DNA of 64,000 nt from Ahrensia kielensis DSM 5890 (GCF_000374465.1 NZ_KB894528.1:175127-239126); one strand, 5' to 3'; numbered from the stretch's first letter, positions 27,292-37,871 are shown. Notes: generated from the letters alone by a model not told the origin. Numbers and translations are program-made.

Positions 27292-28296
27292 ATGAAATAT
27301 GTCGTCAAATCGCTGTTAGTAGCTGCAACATTAGCGGTATCTTCTACATTAGTATCCGCACAAACGTTAAGCATTGAGGCTGGAGGCTCAGCCTCAACAA
27401 CAGGCCTGATTCCACAATCATTTGCACCTTACGCATCAAAAGCTGGCTATGACTTGCAGGTTGTGTTGGACCAAGTGCTAACTAAATCAGTATTAAAAGT
27501 GGGGGCCGGAAAATTGGACCTCGCGGTCACTCCACCACCTGCTTTTAAATCAATGCAAGCTGGCAAAGGGCCGTATTCTTCCAATGCTGAGCAGTCGATG
27601 GAATTAGCGAAAAATGTGCGCGCACTTTTTGCTTTTCAAGGCAGCACTATGCATCCAACAGTTTGGGCAGACAGCTCAATTAAAAATTGGGAAGATGTAC
27701 GCGGCAAACGCGTATTTATTGGACCACCAGCGGGCGCGGCTGCGGGGCAAACAACAGGCATGATCGAAGCTGCATCTGGTTTGAAGGCAGACGTAGATTA
27801 TGAAGCTATCAAGTTGCCATGGGGGCAAGCGACTCAAGGATTTCAAGACGGTCAGTATGATGTCTATGTCGCATATTTTCCTGTTGGCTCTCAAAGCATT
27901 ACGGAGCTTGGCCTTCAACGTGCAGTTCGCCTTCTAGGCTTGCCCGAAGGTTTGACAGAAACGGATTCGTGGAAGACCTACGAAAATCAATCCGGCGTGA
28001 CCGGCGTAAACATACCATCGGGGACATATGGTGATGCGGTGGTGAACAGCACCGATTCCATTGATGCCGCGGCAACATCCATGATGATTGTTACGAATGC
28101 ATCGATGTCTGAGGAGGCTGCATATAATCTCACGAAAGCTTATTTTGATGCTTTGCCAGAGATGAAACAATCCAATGCGCTTCTAAAGTCTCAAGATGAA
28201 AGTAAGCCTTTGTTCGGGATAACTGCAAAATTACATGCGGGTGCAATTCGCTATTATAAGGAAAAAGGGATCAATATCCCAGAAGACCTTATGTGA
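27292..28296 (+). CDS. TAXI-family TRAP transporter solute-binding protein
   Basis: A 334-aa periplasmic protein. Signal peptide MKYVVKSLLVAATLAVSSTLVSAQT is followed by the TAXI-type body (EAGGSASTTGLIPQSFAPYA, VWADSSIKNWEDVRGKRVFIGPPAGAAAGQT). It captures an organic acid-like ligand for the fused permease encoded next. ATG 27292 has GGGAGAG a few bases upstream; a GTG at 27268 is an unlikely longer start. An 11-bp hairpin follows the stop, between this gene and the permease. The ligand is unknown; the coupled hydrolase suggests a sulfated or phosphonate/phosphate ester, or its product. Confidence 0.88.
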   Translation: MKYVVKSLLVAATLAVSSTLVSAQTLSIEAGGSASTTGLIPQSFAPYASKAGYDLQVVLDQVLTKSVLKVGAGKLDLAVTPPPAFKSMQAGKGPYSSNAEQSMELAKNVRALFAFQGSTMHPTVWADSSIKNWEDVRGKRVFIGPPAGAAAGQTTGMIEAASGLKADVDYEAIKLPWGQATQGFQDGQYDVYVAYFPVGSQSITELGLQRAVRLLGLPEGLTETDSWKTYENQSGVTGVNIPSGTYGDAVVNSTDSIDAAATSMMIVTNASMSEEAAYNLTKAYFDALPEMKQSNALLKSQDESKPLFGITAKLHAGAIRYYKEKGINIPEDLM

Positions 28297-28310
28297 TCTG
28301 AATTGATTGA

Positions 28311-28338
28311 TGTTTGCGCTCTGTTTGGAGCGCAAACA
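28311..28338 (+). terminator. Intercistronic hairpin after the TRAP binding-protein gene
   Basis: A perfect 11-bp stem (TGTTTGCGCTC / GAGCGCAAACA) with a 6-base loop lies 14 bases after the stop and 28 bases before the permease ATG. It has no T run. It probably protects the upstream mRNA end or causes partial termination, favouring excess binding protein. Confidence 0.6.
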
Positions 28339-28366
28339 ATAGCTGTCCTGAAGCAAGGTTCGTGCG

Positions 28367-30259
28367 ATGAAATACATAAGCTACGCTATTGGGCTGCTCA
28401 TTACGTTGGTTGGCTTGGTGAATGTTATGCCAACTTACGATGTGCTTCCACGGATTGGACCGTTTGAACTGGCATGGTATCGGCCGTTCCTTTACTGGCT
28501 TTGTGTCATGGGTGTCCTGACGGTAATCTGGATGAACCGCCCATCAAAATTCAACTCGATTATGACCGTGATTTGTGTAGCTTTGACGAGCTATGCATGT
28601 TGGGATAGCTATCGTATTGGTCTCATTCTAGAAGATTCTGTTTTCTTTTTCTCAAACCGTGAAATGTGGATTTCGCTCGCAGCTTTAGCTGTGACCTTGT
28701 ATTTGGGTTTGAGGCTGTGGGGACTTCCTATTGCCATCATAGGCGCTTTGGCCGCGCTTTATTTGACGACAGGTCAGTATTGGCCCGGTGTCATGCGAAC
28801 AGGCACGGGCGATCTGACAGAAATCATTTCAGGCAATCTTTGGTACAGCATAGACCAGGGAATTCTCGGTAATATTTTAGGTGTTGTGTCGACAACTGTT
28901 CTTCCCTTTATTGTGCTGGGCGCAGTCCTTGAAGGCATAGGCGCTGGCAGCTCAATGATACGCATAGCATTTTACTACATGCGGCGTATGCGCGGCGGTC
29001 CAGCATATGCGGCAATTGCGTCATCTGCGCTTTTTGGTGCAGTATCTGGCAGCGCTGTCGCCAATGTCGTTGGCACAGGTGTCGTCACTATTCCGATGAT
29101 TAAAAAACGTGGGTTCTCTTCCGAATTCTCAGGTGCTGTAGAGGCCGCGGCTTCAACGGGAGGTCAAATTCTTCCACCTATAATGGGCGCAGCCGCACTC
29201 ATCATGGCTGATATTGTTGGCGTCAGTTATGTAACTGTGATGAAGGTGGCTATCATCCCAGCGATTGCATATTATGCGAGCCTATTTCTTACTGTTAGCT
29301 TTGAAGCTCAGCGTCTTAAAATAAAAGTTACTGCCGTCGAAGACACGCCGGTGCCACGCACACAGGACTGGGTAAACCTCATTCTTGTTTTTGCTCCGCT
29401 GGCAACCATCGTATGGTTATTGTTGCGCGGCATGTCGCCTGCAGGCGCATCAATCAGCGCTATCTTTCTGCTTATTCCGCTCAGCTTCATTAATGAGGAT
29501 GTGAGGAAATCGCCTGCAAGACTGGTTACTTCTCTGTCGAATGGCGGTGTTACCGTTGCAAGGTTAATCAGCGCAACGGCCATTGTTGGTGTAGTCGTTG
29601 CAACGCTTTCTGCAACAGGGCTGCCATCTAAACTTTCCGTACTTTTGCTTGATGCTGCAAGTAACGCGCTTATTATCGCTCTTATGATTTCTGCAGTTGG
29701 CTGCATTGTGTTGGGCATGGGAATGCCAACTTTACCAGCCTATATCGCGATTATTGCGGTAATGGGGACTACGCTTCAGAAAATGGGGCTCGACCTTTTG
29801 ACCGCACATATGTTCGTTTTCACCTTTGGTGTCGCATCGGTTATCACGCCACCTGTGGCGATTGCATCCTATGCCGCAGCTGCAATCGCTGGCGGTAAAC
29901 CTATAAAAACGTCAGTGCAGAGCTCGCGCGTTGGTGCGATGATTTTTCTTTTGCCATTTGCATTTGTTTATAACCCTGCGCTGACGCTCGGCGGTAGCGG
30001 TCCTGTTCCGCCATTTTTTGAGATTATAATCGCATTGGTCTTTTTATCCTTTGCAATGTATCTCGTCAGCAGTGCGCTGATCGGGGTTGACCGTCAGCCT
30101 TTATCACGGGTTGAACGATTGACTACATTGGTTCTGGGTCTTGTGTTGATTTCTGGTCAACCGATTATCCCATGGATCGCATTATTGCTCGGCGCCGCAT
30201 TCATTTTGCGCCGATACTATTCGCCCAAATCATTAAATTCAGATGCGATAGCCAAATGA
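28367..30259 (+). CDS. TRAP transporter fused small/large permease (4TM-12TM)
   Basis: A 630-aa integral membrane protein with the usual fused layout of TAXI systems: about four helices at the N-terminus (small-subunit-like) and about twelve beyond residue 120. Characteristic segments include ALFGAVSGSAVANVVGTGVVTIPMIKK and the repeat GMGMPTLPAYIAI, plus VASVITPPVAIASYAAAAIAGG. It imports the ligand using an ion gradient. Its stop overlaps the hydrolase start (ATGA), tying transport to processing of the substrate. Confidence 0.93.
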   Translation: MKYISYAIGLLITLVGLVNVMPTYDVLPRIGPFELAWYRPFLYWLCVMGVLTVIWMNRPSKFNSIMTVICVALTSYACWDSYRIGLILEDSVFFFSNREMWISLAALAVTLYLGLRLWGLPIAIIGALAALYLTTGQYWPGVMRTGTGDLTEIISGNLWYSIDQGILGNILGVVSTTVLPFIVLGAVLEGIGAGSSMIRIAFYYMRRMRGGPAYAAIASSALFGAVSGSAVANVVGTGVVTIPMIKKRGFSSEFSGAVEAAASTGGQILPPIMGAAALIMADIVGVSYVTVMKVAIIPAIAYYASLFLTVSFEAQRLKIKVTAVEDTPVPRTQDWVNLILVFAPLATIVWLLLRGMSPAGASISAIFLLIPLSFINEDVRKSPARLVTSLSNGGVTVARLISATAIVGVVVATLSATGLPSKLSVLLLDAASNALIIALMISAVGCIVLGMGMPTLPAYIAIIAVMGTTLQKMGLDLLTAHMFVFTFGVASVITPPVAIASYAAAAIAGGKPIKTSVQSSRVGAMIFLLPFAFVYNPALTLGGSGPVPPFFEIIIALVFLSFAMYLVSSALIGVDRQPLSRVERLTTLVLGLVLISGQPIIPWIALLLGAAFILRRYYSPKSLNSDAIAK

Positions 30260-31818
30260 CAAAACAACCTAACTTTGTTTTTATTGTCACCGATCAGCAT
30301 TGTGCTCATTGGCTGGGATGTGCAGGCCATCCGGTATTAAAAACGCCTAACATTGACCGACTTGCCGCACGTGGGGTTCGTTTTACAGAATTTCATACTG
30401 CAGCGCCTGTCTGCATGCCCAATAGAGCAAGCATTTTAACCGGGCGATACCCAAGTGTTCATGGGTTAAAATATAATGGATGTGCGCTGTCTCCCAAGGC
30501 GCGGACATTTGTTGAGATGCTTAAAGAGGGTGGTTATCAAACCGCAGCGATTGGTAAATCACATTTGCAGCCATTTACAGGCGCTAAGCTATCCCGTGTG
30601 AGCGATCCAAATTCTGATGCACCTGCTCTTGAAGCTTGGAAACAGGATTTTTCTGGTCTCGATATTGAAAGCCCAAACCACTACGAAGAAGCAGACACTT
30701 TAGACTTTCCTGTTCCTTATTATGGTTATGACTATATCGATATGGTCACAGGTCATGGCGATACTGCGGGGGGGCATTATATCCAATGGCTTCGAAAGCA
30801 AGCACCTAACTGGCAAGAATTATGTGATCCAGAAAACCAACTGCCTCACAATTATACATGTGAGCAGGCCAAGCGCACGCGGCTGCCTACCGAATTATAT
30901 CCCACGCGCTATATTGAAAACCGAACCTGCGAATGGCTTGAAAATAGCCGCGATGAAGATAAGCCATTTTTCTTATTCGTGTCATTTCCTGATCCGCATC
31001 ACCCATTCAATCCACCAGGGGATTATTGGGATAAATATCATCCTGATGAGTTTGAGCTGACGACGCGATATGAAGATTTCGCTGAAGCACCATTCCCACT
31101 TCAATACACTCAAGATCAGCTGCTAAAAGGTGAAAAGCCTGCAACACCTCAAGAGGCAATCGCTGCGACCGATCAGCATTGTAAAGAAGCGATGGCGTTG
31201 ACAGCGGGTATGATTGCCATGATCGATGATTCCGTTGGCCACATACTCGACACGCTGTCGCAGGAAAAATTAGATGAAGATACTATCGTCATATTTACGT
31301 CCGACCACGGCGATTATCTCGGCGATGCCAATTTATTGCTTAAGGGGCCTTGGATACGACAATCAATTCATCACGTGCCATTTATTTGGGCTGACCCATT
31401 TGGTGGACCGAAAGGTGAGACTGAGACGCTGGCGAGCAGTGTTGATATAGGGACAACAATACTCAATAGAGCAGGTGTGACCCCTTATTTCGGAATGCAA
31501 GGAAGAGACCTTCTAAACGACATTAAAACCCAAGATGGCCGCGATGCTGTTCTTATAGAATTTAATGATAACGGTCCAAGAATGGGGTTGAGTAAGGCTG
31601 CTCGAACCAGAACGATTTACACACCGCAATACCGACTTACTGTCTATGCAAACGAAGATTTTGGCGAACTTTATTCAACGGCAAACGATCCCCATCATCT
31701 ACACAATCTTTGGGATAGTAGCCAACATGCCGCCATTAAAAGTGATTTATTGTACCGCTTAAGCGAGATGCTGACGGTGAATATGGATGAAAGTCCACGT
31801 GCAATTATGCGCGCCTGA
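30256..31818 (+). CDS. Sulfatase-family hydrolase coupled to a TRAP transporter
   Basis: A 520-aa member of the alkaline phosphatase/sulfatase superfamily. The N-terminal metal site is IVTDQH. The nucleophile motif CMPNRASILTGRYPS is a C-x-P-x-R sequence whose Cys is converted to formylglycine in true sulfatases and phosphonate monoester hydrolases. The second metal site is IVIFTSDHGDYLGD. There is no signal peptide, so it should act in the cytoplasm on the compound brought in by the TRAP system. ATG 30256 is chosen because it overlaps the permease stop. Aryl- or alkyl-sulfatase, choline-sulfatase-like and phosphonate or phosphodiester hydrolase activities cannot be separated by eye. Confidence 0.85.
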   Translation: MTKQPNFVFIVTDQHCAHWLGCAGHPVLKTPNIDRLAARGVRFTEFHTAAPVCMPNRASILTGRYPSVHGLKYNGCALSPKARTFVEMLKEGGYQTAAIGKSHLQPFTGAKLSRVSDPNSDAPALEAWKQDFSGLDIESPNHYEEADTLDFPVPYYGYDYIDMVTGHGDTAGGHYIQWLRKQAPNWQELCDPENQLPHNYTCEQAKRTRLPTELYPTRYIENRTCEWLENSRDEDKPFFLFVSFPDPHHPFNPPGDYWDKYHPDEFELTTRYEDFAEAPFPLQYTQDQLLKGEKPATPQEAIAATDQHCKEAMALTAGMIAMIDDSVGHILDTLSQEKLDEDTIVIFTSDHGDYLGDANLLLKGPWIRQSIHHVPFIWADPFGGPKGETETLASSVDIGTTILNRAGVTPYFGMQGRDLLNDIKTQDGRDAVLIEFNDNGPRMGLSKAARTRTIYTPQYRLTVYANEDFGELYSTANDPHHLHNLWDSSQHAAIKSDLLYRLSEMLTVNMDESPRAIMRA

Positions 31819-31974
31819 TCGTATTTATCGGGGCGTAAGAGCATTTTCTTACACAGAGAAATCGTTTCTATGAAAGATGTGTTTATATTTCTATTGCATG
31901 TATGTGTATACCACCAAAGGAAATCGCACCGCTCAATTTAAGCAGTACGATTAGTAATTCACAATGATGTAAGT

Positions 31975-33471
31975 TTAGCCAAGTGTTGGCATTTTAAACT
32001 CGGCATCAAGTGTTTTTGGCCAGCGCATGGTCGTTGTTTTGATGCGTGTGTAGAACCGCACGCCTTCTGCGCCATGCATCGCGTGATCACCAAAAATAGA
32101 CGCTTTCCAACCACCAAATGAGTGGAACGCCATTGGTACTGGAATAGGCACATTGATACCAACCATACCGACCTCAATGTTCTGTGCGAAGTTGCGAGCA
32201 GCTTCACCATCACGTGTGAAGATCGAAGTGCCGTTTGCATATTCATGACCATGAATAAGATCGACCGCGTCTGCAAAAGTATCTTTGCGCACAACTGAAA
32301 GAACAGGGCCGAAGATTTCATCACGGTAGACAGACATGTCGCTTGTTACATTATCAAGCAGTGTGCCGCCGACATAGTAGCCGTCTTCATAGCCTTGTTT
32401 CGTTTGTTTGAAACCGCGTCCGTCAACAACAAGGTTTGCACCTTCAGCTTCGCCCGCATCAATATAGGATAGAACCTTTTCTTGATGTTGTTTTGTGACA
32501 AGCGGACCCATTTCGCTTTCTGAATCAAGACCAGGGCCAACTTGCAACGCTTCAACTTTTGGCTTGAGCGCAGCAACGATTTTGTCGCCTGTGCCTTCTC
32601 CAACGGGAACGATGACCGAGATTGCCATGCAGCGTTCGCCAGCAGAACCATAGGCTGCGCCCATGATTGCATTTGCGGCCATATCCATATCGGCGTCAGG
32701 CATGATGATTGCGTGGTTCTTTGCACCGCCAAGCGCTTGAACCCGTTTGCCGTTCGTGATGCCCGTGATGTAAATGTATTTCGCGATTGGCGTTGAACCA
32801 ACGAATGAAATCGCTTTCACATCAGGATGCGCAAGGATCGCGTCGACGACCTCTTTGTCACCTTGAACAACGTTGAATACGCCATCTGGAAGACCAGCTT
32901 CTGACAGCCATTGTGCCATCAACAAAGAGGCGGATGGATCGCGTTCTGATGGCTTCAAGATGAATGTGTTGCCGCAAGCAAGTGCAACGGGGAACATCCA
33001 CATTGGCACCATTGCCGGAAAGTTAAACGGTGTAATGCCAGCAACAACACCGAGTGCTTGGCGTGCGTTATAGCTATCAACGCCAGAGCCGACATTTTCA
33101 GAAAAGTCGCCTTTTAGAAGTGTCGGCGCAGCGGTCGCATATTCAACGACTTCTAGTCCGCGTGTGACTTCGCCTTTAGCATCGTCAAATGTCTTGCCGT
33201 GTTCCAATGTAATGGCTTCTGCCATTTCATCCATGCGTTCCCAAAGAATGTTTTTGAACTTGTCTAGAATACGTGCACGGCGTAGCGCAGGCATTTTTGA
33301 CCAAGCTGGGAATTCGCGTTTTGCCGCTGCAACTGCTGTGTCGATGTCCTGCGGTGTGCCAAGTGTTACTTGTGAGCCAACTTGGCCCGTTGCTGGGTTG
33401 AACACAGGCTGTGTGCGTTCTGAGTTACCAGCATATGGTTTTCCGTCAATATAATGCGAAATCGTTTTCAT
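31975..33471 (-). CDS. mmsA: CoA-acylating methylmalonate-semialdehyde dehydrogenase
   Basis: A 498-aa aldehyde dehydrogenase-fold enzyme converting (methyl)malonate semialdehyde to propionyl-CoA or acetyl-CoA, in valine, myo-inositol or beta-alanine breakdown. The family pattern is clear: GVVAGITPFNFPAMVPMWMFP, GGAKNHAIIMPDAD and the catalytic Cys in GSAGERCMAI. The start at 33471 has AAGGAG nearby; a longer frame up to 33603 is spurious. A LysR gene is divergent and three inverted repeats fill the gap. Its propionyl-CoA product would enter the propionyl-CoA pathway encoded at 45-53 kb. Confidence 0.93.
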   Translation of the reverse strand: MKTISHYIDGKPYAGNSERTQPVFNPATGQVGSQVTLGTPQDIDTAVAAAKREFPAWSKMPALRRARILDKFKNILWERMDEMAEAITLEHGKTFDDAKGEVTRGLEVVEYATAAPTLLKGDFSENVGSGVDSYNARQALGVVAGITPFNFPAMVPMWMFPVALACGNTFILKPSERDPSASLLMAQWLSEAGLPDGVFNVVQGDKEVVDAILAHPDVKAISFVGSTPIAKYIYITGITNGKRVQALGGAKNHAIIMPDADMDMAANAIMGAAYGSAGERCMAISVIVPVGEGTGDKIVAALKPKVEALQVGPGLDSESEMGPLVTKQHQEKVLSYIDAGEAEGANLVVDGRGFKQTKQGYEDGYYVGGTLLDNVTSDMSVYRDEIFGPVLSVVRKDTFADAVDLIHGHEYANGTSIFTRDGEAARNFAQNIEVGMVGINVPIPVPMAFHSFGGWKASIFGDHAMHGAEGVRFYTRIKTTTMRWPKTLDAEFKMPTLG

Positions 33472-33507
33472 GGGTAATTCTCCTTTGAACTTGTTATTGC
33501 ATGTAGA

Positions 33508-33559
33508 AAATTTCATTGAAATTTGATAATAATCAAACTCGTTATGCAAAAACGCATAA
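33508..33559. promoter_or_regulatory. Cluster of inverted repeats in the mmsA/LysR divergent promoter
   Basis: Three symmetric elements lie within 52 bases. The first is a 17-bp palindrome AAATTTCATTGAAATTT (33508-33524). The second is TTTGAT-N4-ATCAAA (33522-33537). The third is TTATGC-N6-GCATAA (33542-33559). They sit between mmsA and the LysR-type gene and are good candidates for its binding sites, but which are real is unknown. Confidence 0.5.
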
Positions 33560-33569
33560 GGGGTTGCGC

Positions 33570-34463
33570 ATGAACTGGGATGATGGACGGTTATTTCTGG
33601 CAATTGCCAGAGCAGGGCAAATGCTTGCCGCGTCTAAAGCGCTTGGCATCAATCAGGCCACCTTGAGCCGCCGTATGGCTAGCTTTGAGAAATCGTTGGG
33701 GGTTAGTCTTTTGATCCGGCGCACAAATGGTTGCCAATTGACCCATGAAGGCGAGAAGCTTTTGCGCTCGCTGGATATCATTGAGGCAGGCTATCTACAA
33801 GCTCAAGCGGATTTGAAGGTGGATTCGCCGCAAATATCAGGCACATTGCGCATTGGAACGCCTGATGGTTTTGGTGTGTCGTTTCTCGCGCCGCGCATTT
33901 ATGGCTTGATCCGCGAACATCCACAATTGAACGTGCAGCTTGTACCAGTACCACGCATGTTTTCGCTTTCGCAGCGTGAGGCCGATATTGCAATCGTTAT
34001 TGGGCAGCCCAAAACCGGCCGATTGATTGCGCAAAAACTAACGGACTATTCCCTTAGCCTTTATGCAAGCAAAGAATACTTGAGTGAATTCGCGCGACCT
34101 GAAAGTGCCGCTGATTTATTAGATCACCGCTTGATCGGCTATGTGGCTGATTTGGTTTATTCGCCTGAACTTGCATTTGAAAATGAATTTTCAAGCAAGT
34201 GGAAATCATCTTTGGAAATATCAAGCGCCACAGGGCAGATGGAGGCTGTAAGGGCAGGGGCAGGCATTGGTATTTTGCACGATTATCTGGCGGCCTCCGA
34301 TACGGATTTGGTTCCAGTCTTGCCAGCACTGCGCGTGACGCGCTCCTATTGGATGGCGCACCACGAAGATTTGCATGGTATCGCGCGTATTAAAGCGGGG
34401 ACTACATTTCTAAGAAATGCGATTGAGCAAAGCTCGATACCGTTTGAGCGTCCCAAGCTTTAA
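33570..34463 (+). CDS. LysR-family regulator, probably of mmsA
   Basis: A 297-aa regulator. The N-terminus reads MNWDDGRLFLAIARAGQMLAASKALGINQATLSRRM, a helix-turn-helix of the LysR type common in alphaproteobacteria. The effector domain follows from about residue 90 (GTLRIGTPDGFGVSFLAPRI). ATG 33570 is chosen because AAGGGG lies seven bases upstream; the frame extends to 33516 without support. Divergent orientation from mmsA suggests it controls that gene. It converges with fumC 28 bases downstream. Confidence 0.86.
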   Translation: MNWDDGRLFLAIARAGQMLAASKALGINQATLSRRMASFEKSLGVSLLIRRTNGCQLTHEGEKLLRSLDIIEAGYLQAQADLKVDSPQISGTLRIGTPDGFGVSFLAPRIYGLIREHPQLNVQLVPVPRMFSLSQREADIAIVIGQPKTGRLIAQKLTDYSLSLYASKEYLSEFARPESAADLLDHRLIGYVADLVYSPELAFENEFSSKWKSSLEISSATGQMEAVRAGAGIGILHDYLAASDTDLVPVLPALRVTRSYWMAHHEDLHGIARIKAGTTFLRNAIEQSSIPFERPKL

Positions 34464-34491
34464 TAGGCGCGAAATCTGAACTGGCCGCCAC

Positions 34492-35889
34492 CTAACGTGA
34501 CGGGCTAATCATTTTTTCAGGCTTTACCAATGTGTCGAATTCTTCTTGGGTAACGTAGCCCAGCCGCACGGCCTCTTCTTTTAATGTGGTGCCATTCTTA
34601 TGCGCGCTCTTTGCGACTTCCGTGGCTTTGTCATAACCAATTTGCGGCGCAAGTGCGGTGACAAGCATTAAAGAGCGCTGCATGAGATTCTCTATGTTCT
34701 CACGGTTGGGCTCAATGCCAATGACGCAGCGGTCGGTGAAGCTTCGTGATGCATCGGCAAGCAGCGCTATAGATTGCAGCATGGTGTTGGCCATGAGCGG
34801 TTTATAAACATTAAGCTCAAAATGGCCCTGACTGCCAGCAAAAGACATCGCCGCGTTGTTGCCGTGAACTTGCACGCAAACCATTGTTAAGGCTTCGCAC
34901 TGCGTGGGGTTTACCTTGCCCGGCATGATTGACGAACCGGGCTCATTTTCTGGCAAGGATAATTCACCCAGGCCTGAACGCGGACCGGACCCTAAAAAAC
35001 GAATATCATTGGCGATTTTAAACAAGGACATGGCAACACTGTTGAGTGCGCCATGGGTGAAAACATAGGCATCATGCGCCGCTAATGCTTCAAACTTGTT
35101 GGGCGCTGTTATAAACGGCAAGTCGGTGATCGTTGCGACTTCCATGGCAAATGCTTCTGCAAAGCCTTCGGTTGTATTAAGGCCCGTGCCAACAGCTGTG
35201 CCGCCTTGTGCGAGTTCATAGAGGCCGCCCATCGTTTGCTCTATGCGCTTAATGCCAGCTTTGACCTGCGCTGCATAACCGCCAAACTCTTGGCCAAGCG
35301 TCAACGGCGTTGCATCCTGCGTATGTGTGCGGCCAATCTTCACAATGTCAGACCACTCTTGCGCTTTTATCTCCAGCGCTGAATGCAGGTGTGAAAGTGC
35401 AGGAATGAGCGTAGCGTTGATCTCGCGTGCAGCGGCAATGTGCATCGCTGTTGGAAAAGTGTCGTTAGAAGATTGGCTCATATTGCAATGATCGTTGGGA
35501 TGAACCGGATCTTTGGAGCCTATTTTGCCGCCAAGAATCTCAATGGCGCGGTTTGCAATCACCTCATTGGCGTTCATGTTTGTTTGCGTGCCAGAACCGG
35601 TCTGCCAGACAACCAGCGGAAAATGATCATCAAGCACACCGTCGATAACTTCGCTCGATGCTTCTACAATCGCATTGGCAATCTCTGGCTTTAGCTTGCC
35701 TTGCGCGGTGTTCACGCGAGCTGCTGCCTGTTTGATAATGCCAAGAGCATGAATGATCGGGCGGGGCATCTTTTCCGTGCCAATAGGAAAATTGCGCAAG
35801 GAGCGGGCTGTTTGCGCTCCGTAATATTTGTAATGGGGGATTTCTAAGGAGCCGAAAGAATCTGTTTCGGTACGGGTTTCTTTCTGCAT
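34492..35889 (-). CDS. fumC: Class II fumarate hydratase
   Basis: A 465-aa iron-independent fumarase interconverting fumarate and malate in the TCA cycle. The signature [15 protein letters not shown] and other conserved blocks ([36 protein letters not shown]) are intact and the length is typical. The start at 35889 has AAGGAG six bases upstream; a longer frame to 35910 is unlikely. It is a monocistronic gene between a LysR gene and the ilvD terminator. Confidence 0.95.
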   Translation of the reverse strand: MQKETRTETDSFGSLEIPHYKYYGAQTARSLRNFPIGTEKMPRPIIHALGIIKQAAARVNTAQGKLKPEIANAIVEASSEVIDGVLDDHFPLVVWQTGSGTQTNMNANEVIANRAIEILGGKIGSKDPVHPNDHCNMSQSSNDTFPTAMHIAAAREINATLIPALSHLHSALEIKAQEWSDIVKIGRTHTQDATPLTLGQEFGGYAAQVKAGIKRIEQTMGGLYELAQGGTAVGTGLNTTEGFAEAFAMEVATITDLPFITAPNKFEALAAHDAYVFTHGALNSVAMSLFKIANDIRFLGSGPRSGLGELSLPENEPGSSIMPGKVNPTQCEALTMVCVQVHGNNAAMSFAGSQGHFELNVYKPLMANTMLQSIALLADASRSFTDRCVIGIEPNRENIENLMQRSLMLVTALAPQIGYDKATEVAKSAHKNGTTLKEEAVRLGYVTQEEFDTLVKPEKMISPSR

Positions 35890-35973
35890 GATGATCTCCT
35901 TTGTAGTCACAGGACCATCCTAACAGAAGCAATGTGGCAGATAAGAGATTTTTTCGTTGGCAAAATGCATGAA

Positions 35974-36003
35974 AAAGAAAACCTTGCCCCATAAGGGCAA
36001 GGT
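35974..36003 (-). terminator. Rho-independent terminator of ilvD
   Basis: A 9-bp perfect stem (ACCTTGCCC / GGGCAAGGT), 38 bases beyond the ilvD stop. On the minus strand it is followed by TTTTCTTTTT, a proper T-rich tail. Confidence 0.85.
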
Positions 36004-36041
36004 CAATATTTGCTCGCAGCGCTTTTCGGCGCCTGCCTATA

Positions 36042-37871
36042 TTATACTTGTCGTACCGCGCCTTTAGCAGCAGATGTCGTCAATGCGGCGTAAGCTTTAA
36101 GCGCTGTCGTAATTTTGCGCTTGCGTGGTTTAACGGGTTTCCAGCCTTCTTTTTCACGCGCGATGCGTCTTTCAGCAAGAATAGCATCATCAACCGCAAG
36201 ATTGATTGTCCGGTTCGGAATATCAATTTCAATCAGATCGCCCTGTTCGACAAGTCCAATCAATCCGCCTTCAGCAGCTTCTGGAGAAACATGGCCAATC
36301 GACAAGCCGGACGAGCCACCAGAGAAGCGACCATCAGTGACGAGCGCACAGGCTTTTCCAAGACCTTTTGATTTAAGATATGATGTTGGATACAGCATTT
36401 CCTGCATGCCGGGACCGCCGCGCGGTCCCTCATAACGGATCAGCACAACTTCACCTTCTTTGACTTTACCAGTCAAAATAGCTGAAACGGAATCATCTTG
36501 GCTTTCAAAAATGTGAGCAGGGCCAGAGAATTTTAGGATTGAATCATCAACACCGGCTGTTTTGACGATACAGCCTTCTTCGGCCAAATTACCAAATAGA
36601 ACGGCAAGGCCACCATCTTGTGAAAAGGCATGTTCAGCATTGCGGATAACGCCGCCTTCGCGGTCTGTATCAAGCTCTGTGTAACGCCGAGACTGTGAGA
36701 AGGCAGTTTGGGTCGGTATACCACCCGGCGCTGCACGGAAAAATTCATCAACGCGCTTATCTTTGTTGCGCATCACATCCCATTTTTCAATTGCTTCGCC
36801 TAAGTTGGCCGAGTGAATAGACCCCACCGTAGTGTCAAGCAGGCCTGCGCGCTCTAGCTCGCCCAGAATTGACATGATGCCACCCGCGCGGTGCACGTCT
36901 TCCATGTGAACATCAGCTTTTGCTGGTGCAACTTTACAAAGAACTGGAACCTTGCGCGATAAGGCATCAATATCCGACATTTTGAAATCGACTTCACCCT
37001 CATGGGCAGCCGCAAGTAGGTGAAGCACAGTGTTGGTTGAACCACCCATTGCGATATCAAGTGTCATTGCATTTTGAAAAGCTTCAAATGTTGCAATGTT
37101 TCTTGGAAGAACTTGCTCTTCATCCTTTTCATAATAACGCCGTGCAAGGTCGACCACGAGGCGTCCAGCTTCTAAAAACAGCTGTTCGCGGTCCGCATGC
37201 GTTGCCAATGTTGAGCCGTTGCCCGGCAGCGACAGGCCAAGTGCTTCTGTCAGACAGTTCATAGAGTTGGCTGTGAACATGCCAGAGCAAGAACCACATG
37301 TCGGGCAGGCGGAGCGCTCGATCTTATCAAGATCTTCTTGTGAAACATTGTCATCGGCTGCAGCAACCATTGCGTCAACCAGATCAAGCGCATGTTCGTC
37401 TTCACCAAGCAAAACTTTACCAGCTTCCATTGGGCCGCCAGAAACAAACACAACGGGAATGTTAAGGCGCAATGCTGCCATCAACATGCCGGGCGTGATC
37501 TTGTCGCAGTTGGAAATACAAACCATCGCATCGGCGCAGTGACCATTGACCATATATTCGATGGAGTCGGCAATGATTTCGCGTGAAGGCAGCGAATAAA
37601 GCATGCCGTCATGCCCCATGGCGATTCCATCATCAACAGCAATCGTGTTGAATTCTTTAGCAACGCCGCCAGCTTTTTCCACTTCGCGGGCGACCAATTG
37701 GCCAAGGTCTTTCAAATGCACGTGTCCAGGCACGAATTGTGTGAAAGAGTTACAGATTGCAATGATTGGTTTGCCGAAATCATCATCGCCCATGCCTGTT
37801 GCGCGCCATAGAGCACGCGCCCCAGCCATGTTGCGGCCATGCGTCGAGGTTCTGGATTTGTAAGCGGGCAT
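36042..37871 (-). CDS. ilvD: Dihydroxy-acid dehydratase
   Basis: A 609-aa Fe-S dehydratase for the third step of valine/isoleucine (and pantothenate) biosynthesis. Cluster-ligand cysteines appear in [12 protein letters not shown] and [20 protein letters not shown], and the C-terminal [23 protein letters not shown] block is intact. The start at 37871 gives [19 protein letters not shown], the usual beginning, with AAGGAG upstream. The gene has its own terminator and appears monocistronic. Confidence 0.95.
   Translation of the reverse strand: MPAYKSRTSTHGRNMAGARALWRATGMGDDDFGKPIIAICNSFTQFVPGHVHLKDLGQLVAREVEKAGGVAKEFNTIAVDDGIAMGHDGMLYSLPSREIIADSIEYMVNGHCADAMVCISNCDKITPGMLMAALRLNIPVVFVSGGPMEAGKVLLGEDEHALDLVDAMVAAADDNVSQEDLDKIERSACPTCGSCSGMFTANSMNCLTEALGLSLPGNGSTLATHADREQLFLEAGRLVVDLARRYYEKDEEQVLPRNIATFEAFQNAMTLDIAMGGSTNTVLHLLAAAHEGEVDFKMSDIDALSRKVPVLCKVAPAKADVHMEDVHRAGGIMSILGELERAGLLDTTVGSIHSANLGEAIEKWDVMRNKDKRVDEFFRAAPGGIPTQTAFSQSRRYTELDTDREGGVIRNAEHAFSQDGGLAVLFGNLAEEGCIVKTAGVDDSILKFSGPAHIFESQDDSVSAILTGKVKEGEVVLIRYEGPRGGPGMQEMLYPTSYLKSKGLGKACALVTDGRFSGGSSGLSIGHVSPEAAEGGLIGLVEQGDLIEIDIPNRTINLAVDDAILAERRIAREKEGWKPVKPRKRKITTALKAYAALTTSAAKGAVRQV

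Noticed and set aside
31975-33603. Longer N-terminus for mmsA
   Set aside because: The extra 44 codons cross the divergent promoter and the ribosome-binding site; ATG 33471 starts at the conserved family N-terminus.
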